Assembly: GCA_003978805.1 (NCBI GenBank)
Contig: QNYI01000156.1
Location: 1-9,787, forward strand
Length of the DNA: 9,787 bases
DNA from: Desulfurobacterium sp.
Lineage (GTDB): Bacteria; Aquificota; Aquificia; Desulfurobacteriales; Desulfurobacteriaceae
Reading direction: 5' to 3'
The position numbers and the translations under genes were made by a program. The notes below the pieces were generated by a model, which saw only the letters and a program-made list of their open reading frames with translations, made no database searches and was not told the origin of the DNA. Position 1 is the stretch's first letter. Each line of letters begins with the position of its first letter. Shown in pieces: positions 4,898 through 9,787 of this stretch.

Positions 4898-5742
4898 TAC
4901 TCGTTACCGCTTTTGTTTTTGTTGTTTACGTTTAAAAGGGGTATAAGTTTTCCGTCGTAGGGGGTAATAACGAAGGTGTTGTTTGGACTGTTTGCGAGCT
5001 CTTTAAGGGTCTGCAGGTAGTACCACTGGAGGTACTTTTCGGATAGGGAGTTGGCAATAATCCTGTTTGACTCGGCGATTCCTTTGGCTTCAGTTATCTT
5101 CCTCTCTGCTTCTAAGCGCTCTTTTTCTATGACGAACTTCATTTTCTCGGCTTCTTCTTTTGCCCTTAGTTTTTCCTCTATCTTTTCAACTACCTTCTTG
5201 GGAAGCCTGACGTCCCTTAAGAGCAGGTCAACAACCTGAATGTTGGCTGTTAGTAGCCTTTTTTTAAGTTCGTCGTAGATGGTCTTTTGGAGCTCTCCCC
5301 TCTTTGTTGAGTAGAGGTCTTCTATCTTGTAGCGGGCTATGACGTTCCTTACGACCTCTCTTGCTATGGGGATGATTACTTTGTCGGCAAAGTTCACGCC
5401 GTAGTTCTTGTAAATCTCGTCCGCCTTCTGGGGAACGATCCTGAAGAGGACGGTTACGTCCAGCCTAACGGGAAGTCCCTCTACGCTTAAAGCCGTAATC
5501 GGGTTACCGTGTTTTGCTGTCATGTCTATCTTTTCAACGCGGGTAGAGAAGATTACGACGTTCTCAATCCACGGTAGGACTATGTGAACTCCCGGGTAGA
5601 GCTCCTCCCTGTCCACCTTTCCAAGCCTTAGCTTTACACCCACCTCTCCGGCGTCAATGACGTAGAGGGAACGGCTGAGGACGACAGCGACTACCGCCAG
5701 CAGGAGAACGATGAGGACGGGAGCTCTACCTTTCCTTTCCAT
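4897..5742 (-). CDS. SPFH/Band 7 (prohibitin/HflC-like) membrane protein
   Basis: SPFH proteins form large ring or cage scaffolds in the inner membrane, often controlling FtsH protease or membrane domains. The 281-residue protein has one N-terminal membrane helix (about 8-23), the Band 7 domain (about 26-190, with YVIDAGEVGVKLRLGKV, PGVHIVLPWIENVVIFSTRVEKIDM, and NVIARYKIEDLYSTKRGELQ), a charged coiled coil (183-225, KIEEKLRAKEEAEKMKFVIEKERLEAERK) and a prohibitin-like tail (ESNRIIANSLSEKYLQWYYLQTLKELA). It matches the prohibitin/HflC group more than flotillin. HflC normally pairs with HflK, but only one SPFH gene is here. The ATG at 5742 lies inside phoU (17-base overlap), with an AAGGAG seven bases before it. 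Confidence 0.92.
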   Translation of the reverse strand: MERKGRAPVLIVLLLAVVAVVLSRSLYVIDAGEVGVKLRLGKVDREELYPGVHIVLPWIENVVIFSTRVEKIDMTAKHGNPITALSVEGLPVRLDVTVLFRIVPQKADEIYKNYGVNFADKVIIPIAREVVRNVIARYKIEDLYSTKRGELQKTIYDELKKRLLTANIQVVDLLLRDVRLPKKVVEKIEEKLRAKEEAEKMKFVIEKERLEAERKITEAKGIAESNRIIANSLSEKYLQWYYLQTLKELANSPNNTFVITPYDGKLIPLLNVNNKNKSGNE

Positions 5743-6430
5743 TCTCCTTCTCCTTGAGTTTTTTCAGGTATTCCTGAGCTTTCTTGTGCTTTACGACGTC
5801 TCCCGTCTTATAATATATGGCGTATTCGGCGATGTTCGTTGCGTGATCTCCGACCCTTTCAAGGGACTTAACTACAAGGATTAACCTTACGGCTAAGCTT
5901 CCGTGTTCCGGGTTGTTCTTTGCAATCTCGGTTAGCTCCTCAAAGAGCCTATCGTAGAAACTATCAACTATGTCGTCCTTGTCTATGACCTCCTTGGCAA
6001 GCTCAACGTCTCCCCTGAGTAACGCCATTACAGAGTCCTTTAACATCTCGCTTACTATCTGTAACATTCTCGGAAGGTCTACGTAAGGCTTTAGTGGCGG
6101 GTGTTTTGCAAGGTGGATTGCCGTTTCGCAGATGTCCCTTGCAAGGTCTCCGACCCTTTCAAGGTCAACGATACTTTTAAGTATTGATACGACAAACCTT
6201 AGGTCTGTAGCTTCTGGAGAGTAGAGGGCAAGGACTCTTACACACTTTTCCTCTATCTCCAGTTCCTTTAGGTCTATGAGCCTGTCGTATTGGTAGGTCA
6301 TTTCGGCCTTTTCGGTGTCCCTTTCAATTAGGGCTTCCATAGCCTCGTTTATTATCTTTTTGGACATGTCGGCCATTTCTATGAAGTTTCTCTTAAGCTC
6401 ATCAAGGTCTTCTATGTAGCGTTCTATCAT
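5726..6430 (-). CDS. phoU: Phosphate-signalling protein PhoU
   Basis: PhoU links the Pst phosphate transporter to the PhoR/PhoB two-component system and limits phosphate uptake. The 234-residue protein is all-helical, built of two three-helix repeats. Each carries the metal-binding E/DxxxD motif: DLERVGD (89-95; Glu91, Asp95) in the first and SLERVGDHATNIAE (189-202; Glu191, Asp195) in the second. The ATG at 6430 has AGGAGGAG five bases upstream. In many bacteria phoU is the last gene of pstSCAB; none of those genes is visible here, so in this genome phoU sits in a different transcription unit or is a second copy. It follows the 148-residue gene by 52 bases, the widest gap in the minus run. 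Confidence 0.95.
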   Translation of the reverse strand: MIERYIEDLDELKRNFIEMADMSKKIINEAMEALIERDTEKAEMTYQYDRLIDLKELEIEEKCVRVLALYSPEATDLRFVVSILKSIVDLERVGDLARDICETAIHLAKHPPLKPYVDLPRMLQIVSEMLKDSVMALLRGDVELAKEVIDKDDIVDSFYDRLFEELTEIAKNNPEHGSLAVRLILVVKSLERVGDHATNIAEYAIYYKTGDVVKHKKAQEYLKKLKEKENGKER

Positions 6431-6492
6431 TTTTTCTCCTCCTGAAAGAGTTAATACTCAAAGGATTCTACCATACGGGCTTTTATAAAAGC
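6431..6492 (-). promoter_or_regulatory. Intergenic gap before phoU with a perfect 14-bp palindrome
   Basis: GCTTTTATAAAAGC (6479-6492) is perfectly self-complementary and contains the stop codon of the 148-residue gene. The 6431-6478 stretch also holds the strong phoU ribosome site. The palindrome has no U-run after it on the minus strand and so is a poor terminator; it might be an operator. I could not find a confident -35/-10 pair for phoU, although TAGAAT in this gap could be a -10. Confidence 0.25.
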
Positions 6493-6929
6493 TGGTAGAG
6501 ATGGGAAATCAGGATATCAAAGGTTCTCTCTATTCTATCTTCTATGTTTTCGGGAGTTTTTGAGCATAGAGAGAGTTCCTTTTCTATCACGTCAATGAGG
6601 AGGGAGAGCTCTTTAAGTCCTTCAGGTTCGTTAACTCTGTAAACGACGAGTCGTTTAAGGAAGGGAAAGATGTAGTTGTCCATAAGAAAACGGTAACTTT
6701 TTGCTTTTTCCGAGGAGGAGAAGTTTACCCTGCTGTTTATGGAAATTATTTGTTCCAGCTTCCTCTCTTCGTCTCCGCCGAGGGCGTTTTTTAGCTTGAG
6801 GAGCTTTTTCTCTATTTCCTGTTTTAGGGTCGGGATGGAGTAGTTGAAGTTATAGGTGGGTATTAACCCTTCCGTATACCTCGTCATGTAGAAGAACTCT
6901 TCCTCTCTTTCCGGTTCAAGACAGCTCAT
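6483..6929 (-). CDS. Unrecognised 148-aa helical protein between gpsA and phoU
   Basis: I do not recognise this family. The product is charged, predicted mostly helical from its pattern (LKQEIEKKLLKLKNALGGDEERKLEQI at 35-61; LKELSLLIDVIEKELSL; IEDRIERTFDILISHLYQLL at the C-terminus), with no signal peptide or membrane helix. Two Cys (3 and 122) are far apart. The ATG at 6929 shares a base with the gpsA stop (TAATG), so it is translationally coupled to gpsA. A second possible start at Met15 follows a purine-rich stretch. Coupling and normal codon use support a real gene; its role is unknown. Confidence 0.75.
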   Translation of the reverse strand: MSCLEPEREEEFFYMTRYTEGLIPTYNFNYSIPTLKQEIEKKLLKLKNALGGDEERKLEQIISINSRVNFSSSEKAKSYRFLMDNYIFPFLKRLVVYRVNEPEGLKELSLLIDVIEKELSLCSKTPENIEDRIERTFDILISHLYQLL

Positions 6930-7909
6930 TAGCAGTTTTCCTCCTTTACTGGGCGTGAGAGGAGTTCCTCCATTACTTCAGTTGGCTTTCTCTTCTCGTA
7001 TATTACTTTGTAAATCGCCTCGCAGATTGGCATTTCAACCTTTAGTTCTTTTGCCAGCCTGTAGACTGCCTGAACGGTGTAAACCCCTTCTACGACGTAC
7101 TTTTTGTCAACTTCTCCTTCACCTCTTCCAATTGCAAGTCCAAACTGCCTGTTACGGGAAAGGTTTCCGGTGCAGGTTAAAACCAAATCCCCGACTCCTG
7201 AAAGTCCGTAAAATGTCTCCTCCCGAGCTCCGAGGGCTTTCCCGAGTCTTTTTATCTCGTGGAGTCCTCTCGTTATGAGGGCTGCCCTTGCGTTGTTCCC
7301 GAGTCCCATTCCATCCGAGATTCCGGTGGCTATGGCGATGACGTTCTTTAGAGCTCCCCCGAGCTCTACTCCTACAATGTCTGTTGATGCGTAGAACCTG
7401 AAGGTTTTTGTATTTAGGGTTTTTACAAGCTTTAAAGTCTCTTCCTCGTTCGTTCCTGCGATAACTGCCGCTGCAGGGAGTCCTTGGGCTATCTCCTTTG
7501 CAAAGGTTGGCCCGGACAGGACGAAGTAGTTCCTGCAATCTCCAAAGATTTGGGAGTAAATCTTTGATAGCGTCTTAAGGCTTTTAACCTCTATCCCTTT
7601 GCTTGCGCAGATGAGGGTTTTACCGGAAAGGAGCTCCCTGTGCTTTCTCCAGAAGTCGGCTGTAAACTGGGTGGGTATAACAGATAGGACGATGTCGGCT
7701 TCTTTGATGGCTTCAGAGGGCGAGGCAGTGGCCTTTACGCTCTCTGGATAGGTAACTCCCTCAAGGAAGACGCTATTTCTCCTTTTAAGGTTTATCTCCT
7801 CTGCTATTTCCTCTTCCCTACACCACTGGTAAACTAAAAAGCCCCTCCTTCCAAAGTGGACGGCTAAGGCAGAGCCCCAGCTTCCTGAACCGAGGATCGC
7901 TAATCTCAC
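6929..7909 (-). CDS. gpsA: Glycerol-3-phosphate dehydrogenase [NAD(P)+]
   Basis: This cytosolic enzyme reduces dihydroxyacetone phosphate to sn-glycerol 3-phosphate, the backbone for phospholipid synthesis. The 326-residue length is normal. The N-terminal Rossmann domain begins with AILGSGSWGSALA (4-16). The catalytic Lys188 lies in VELGGALKNVIAIATGISDGMGLGNNARAALITRGL, and the C-terminal helical domain carries GLSGVGDLVLTCTG (235-248) and SRNRQFG (251-257). The GTG start at 7909 overlaps the stop of the upstream gene by four bases (GTGA), with GAGGT six bases ahead. It is central in the minus run. Confidence 0.97.
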   Translation of the reverse strand: MRLAILGSGSWGSALAVHFGRRGFLVYQWCREEEIAEEINLKRRNSVFLEGVTYPESVKATASPSEAIKEADIVLSVIPTQFTADFWRKHRELLSGKTLICASKGIEVKSLKTLSKIYSQIFGDCRNYFVLSGPTFAKEIAQGLPAAAVIAGTNEEETLKLVKTLNTKTFRFYASTDIVGVELGGALKNVIAIATGISDGMGLGNNARAALITRGLHEIKRLGKALGAREETFYGLSGVGDLVLTCTGNLSRNRQFGLAIGRGEGEVDKKYVVEGVYTVQAVYRLAKELKVEMPICEAIYKVIYEKRKPTEVMEELLSRPVKEENC

Positions 7910-8247
7910 TCCTTCACCTCTTTAAAGGAATTGCCGTTTCTTTTAAAGACTCCAGAGACCAAGATACCCTTCTCTTTAAAGTGCTTAAGAAGCCTGTCCT
8001 TATCCTCGGCCTTAACGAGTATTCCAACCCCGCACCCTTCAAATATCTCATCAGGAATGGGGACGGAAACGGCCTTAAAACCTTTAATGTACTTTTCCGC
8101 CTTTAAACCTTCTGGAACGGACGGAAAGGATATGCAGTACTCGTACTTGTTAAAGGTTCCGGTTAACCGGAGGAAGTATTCCTTAATGTGAAGCCTTATC
8201 CCGTTTGCAATGAAGAAAACCTTTTCCCCGAAGCTTTTAGCTTCCAT
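7906..8247 (-). CDS. DUF3343-like small protein, putative sulfur/selenium carrier type
   Basis: The 113-residue protein has an N-terminal extension (1-35) before a domain starting YEYCISFPSVPEGLKAEKYIKGF (35-57), then SVPIPDEIFEGCGVGILVKAEDKDRLLKHFKEKGI and SGVFK. This order (FPS...A-E..., P-x-x-I...CG-x-x-[IL], D...L...L...G) matches the small DUF3343 family, for which a role as a sulfur/selenium carrier has been proposed. Cys72 in EGCGVGI is the conserved residue. The ATG at 8247 has GGAGG seven bases ahead and lies 11 bases inside the transporter gene; the product ends overlapping gpsA. Family assignment is by recollection of motif order and needs a profile match. Function in this operon is unknown. 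Confidence 0.75.
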   Translation of the reverse strand: MEAKSFGEKVFFIANGIRLHIKEYFLRLTGTFNKYEYCISFPSVPEGLKAEKYIKGFKAVSVPIPDEIFEGCGVGILVKAEDKDRLLKHFKEKGILVSGVFKRNGNSFKEVKE

Positions 8248-9787
8248 GTTCTTCCTCCTTAAGTCTCTTTAAGGCCAGAGCCCCCTCGTAGAATATCCAG
8301 ACGGCTAAGAGTGCCTGAACGAGGGCTGCTATTCCCACTACGCTTAACTTCCACTTAATAAATAGCATAACAAGGGAACAGAGGGTAATTACCGCCATGA
8401 AAATGGCCGGGATTCCCGGGACGAACCAGTAACGTTTTCTACCTGTCTTTATTAGCCAAATCATGACCACAAACAGCGCTAAGGCTGCTATTAGCTGGTT
8501 TGTTGCTCCAAAGACCGGCCAGAGAGCCTTCCATGCCGGTAGCACTTTTACAGTCTCCTTGCCGGGGATAGGCTCTTTGTACTTTAAAAAGACGAGGAGG
8601 GCAGGGATGATGAGGGAAGCTCCGGTAGCTATGAAGCGGTTTTTAATCCCTGTGAGCTCGGTGAAGACGTAGCGGGCAAGCCTTGTTCCTGTGTCTGTGC
8701 TTGTCAGGATGAAAGATGAGAGGGCAAGCATGCCGAAGGCCATCCCGACAGTCTCAGGGATTCCGAGGAAGTTCATAAACTTCCCAATGCCGGCGCCGTA
8801 GATAGCTCCTACGTTGGAGCTCTTTTTCAGCGCCTCAAACTCGGCTCCGGCCAGTGCCATGACGAATATGACTGACATAACGGCGACGATACCCTCAAGG
8901 AGCATAGCCCCGTAGCCGACTGTTAAGGCATCGCTCTCTTTGTCAAGCTGTTTAGACGTAGTTCCAGAACCTACGAGGGAGTGGAATCCCGAGATAGAAC
9001 CGCAGGCTATAACGACAAAGAGGAGAGGAATGAGGGGTTCATGGTGGGAGCTCCAAAAACCCATAAAGGCCGGAAGGTGGGACTCAACCTTTCCAAAAGA
9101 GAGGAGTATTCCAATTCCCGCTCCTATAACCGCACCGTAGAGGAGGAAGCTTGAAAGGTAGTCCCTCGGCTGCAAGAGTATCCACACGGGCGTTACCGAG
9201 GCTACTGCAACGTAGAGGAGGAGTATGACGTTCCAAGCGTTCGGAGGAAGGTTTAGGGGGAAGAGCTGGCCGACGTAAACGGCTCCGTAGACAAGGATGA
9301 CGAAAACGGCCGTTGCGACTTTAAGGCTCTTTTTAAGGTGGTAGACGAGGAATCCGAAAATTACGGCCAAGGCGATGTAGATAACGGCAGAGGTTGCTAC
9401 ACCTCCGCCGATAGGGATTTCCTTTACTATTTTCCCGTTTTCCACTACCGGCATTTTGGCGTTAAAGGTCATCTGTGCAACGTTTATAAAGACGGCAATT
9501 ACGTAAAGGAGGGCAAGCCATATGAGGAGCTTAAAGATAAAACCTGCCCTCTTTGAAAGGTACATACTTCCGATTTCGGCTATTGACTTTGCCTTGTTCC
9601 TAATTGATGCTACGAGAGAACTCATATCGTGAACACCGCCGAAAAAGACGTTCCCGATTATTATCCAGAGGTAGGCAGGTAGCCACCCCCAAGAGCTTGC
9701 GGCGTTGATGGGACCAAGAATTGGTCCCGCACCGGCGATAGATGAAAAGTGATGCCCCAAGAGAACGGGAGCGGGTGCAGGAACGTA
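8237..9787 (-). CDS. cstA: CstA-family carbon starvation transporter (5' end beyond window)
   Basis: CstA proteins are inner-membrane transporters for peptides and, in some bacteria, pyruvate. The reading frame is open to the window edge, so the N-terminus is missing; 516 residues are visible. They begin YVPAPAPVLLGHHFSSIAGAGPILGP, the family's signature near the start. Next come FGGVHDMSSLVASIRNKAKSIAEI, GSISGFHSLVGSGTTSKQLDKESDALTVGYGAMLLEG, and FGATNQLIAALAL, within a chain of many membrane helices. The TTG at 9760 that could be taken as a start lies inside the conserved motif, so it is not the real one. Only a few N-terminal residues should be missing, probably tens. The stop overlaps the next gene by 11 bases. 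Substrate cannot be decided here. Confidence 0.95.
   Translation of the reverse strand, partial: YVPAPAPVLLGHHFSSIAGAGPILGPINAASSWGWLPAYLWIIIGNVFFGGVHDMSSLVASIRNKAKSIAEIGSMYLSKRAGFIFKLLIWLALLYVIAVFINVAQMTFNAKMPVVENGKIVKEIPIGGGVATSAVIYIALAVIFGFLVYHLKKSLKVATAVFVILVYGAVYVGQLFPLNLPPNAWNVILLLYVAVASVTPVWILLQPRDYLSSFLLYGAVIGAGIGILLSFGKVESHLPAFMGFWSSHHEPLIPLLFVVIACGSISGFHSLVGSGTTSKQLDKESDALTVGYGAMLLEGIVAVMSVIFVMALAGAEFEALKKSSNVGAIYGAGIGKFMNFLGIPETVGMAFGMLALSSFILTSTDTGTRLARYVFTELTGIKNRFIATGASLIIPALLVFLKYKEPIPGKETVKVLPAWKALWPVFGATNQLIAALALFVVMIWLIKTGRKRYWFVPGIPAIFMAVITLCSLVMLFIKWKLSVVGIAALVQALLAVWIFYEGALALKRLKEEEHGS

Noticed and set aside
6479..6492. Palindrome as a terminator of the 148-residue gene
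   Set aside because: AT-rich stem of 7 bp with no loop and no U-run after it on the minus strand.
7152..7538. Frame within gpsA on the same strand
   Set aside because: Arg/Ser/Gly-rich translation of an out-of-frame read; gpsA itself is intact.
9741..9760. TTG start giving a complete CstA within the window
   Set aside because: The TTG lies inside the conserved LLGHHFSSIAGAGP signature and the frame stays open to the edge, so the gene is truncated by the window.

Overview
This window looks like a piece of a thermophilic bacterial chromosome. The encoded proteins are rich in Lys, Glu, Arg and hydrophobic residues, AGG/AGA arginine codons are common, genes are tightly packed with many 1-17 base overlaps, and Shine-Dalgarno sites (GGAGG-type) are strong. 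My best guess, from overall flavour and gene content rather than any database comparison, is a member of the Aquificota (Desulfurobacterium/Thermovibrio-like).

Left part (1 to about 1000) is the unusual part. It opens with a block of about two thirds G+C (1-94) that folds by eye into a closed cloverleaf of one terminal helix and three hairpins. An AT-rich, almost pure-pyrimidine stretch follows, with a dispersed repeat built on TTTCTCA, a hairpin, and a four-unit 10-bp tandem repeat (238-277). Next come two small convergent genes (401-658 on +, 737-931 on -) that encode clearly related proteins. The second differs by a clean 21-residue in-frame deletion. Both look like degenerate relatives of the MNT minimal nucleotidyltransferase fold, but that link is an inference.

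The middle part (1017-4080, + strand) holds ndk (nucleoside diphosphate kinase) with its own good promoter and terminator. It is followed by a four-gene run: a 276-residue protein that may belong to DUF3881, a fumarylacetoacetate-hydrolase-fold enzyme, a single-domain rhodanese, and an FMN reductase-like protein with a compact Cys cluster typical of iron-sulfur flavoproteins. The last three genes are separated by 1 base or overlap by 4, so they are probably translated together. A hairpin terminator closes the run at the point where it meets the opposing operon.

The right part (4094-9787, - strand) is one long run read leftward: CstA-type transporter (5' end cut by the window edge), a DUF3343-like protein, gpsA (glycerol-3-phosphate dehydrogenase), an unrecognised 148-residue protein, PhoU, an SPFH/prohibitin-like membrane protein, and an ABC-3 family metal permease. 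Overlaps link every pair except the 148-residue gene and phoU, which are 52 bases apart. The mix (peptide/pyruvate uptake, phospholipid precursor, phosphate signalling, membrane scaffold, metal uptake) has an envelope theme. No shared pathway is evident and the ABC permease has no ATPase or binding protein beside it here.

No tRNA, rRNA, CRISPR array or intact insertion sequence was seen. The best candidate for something undescribed is the 1-1000 region.
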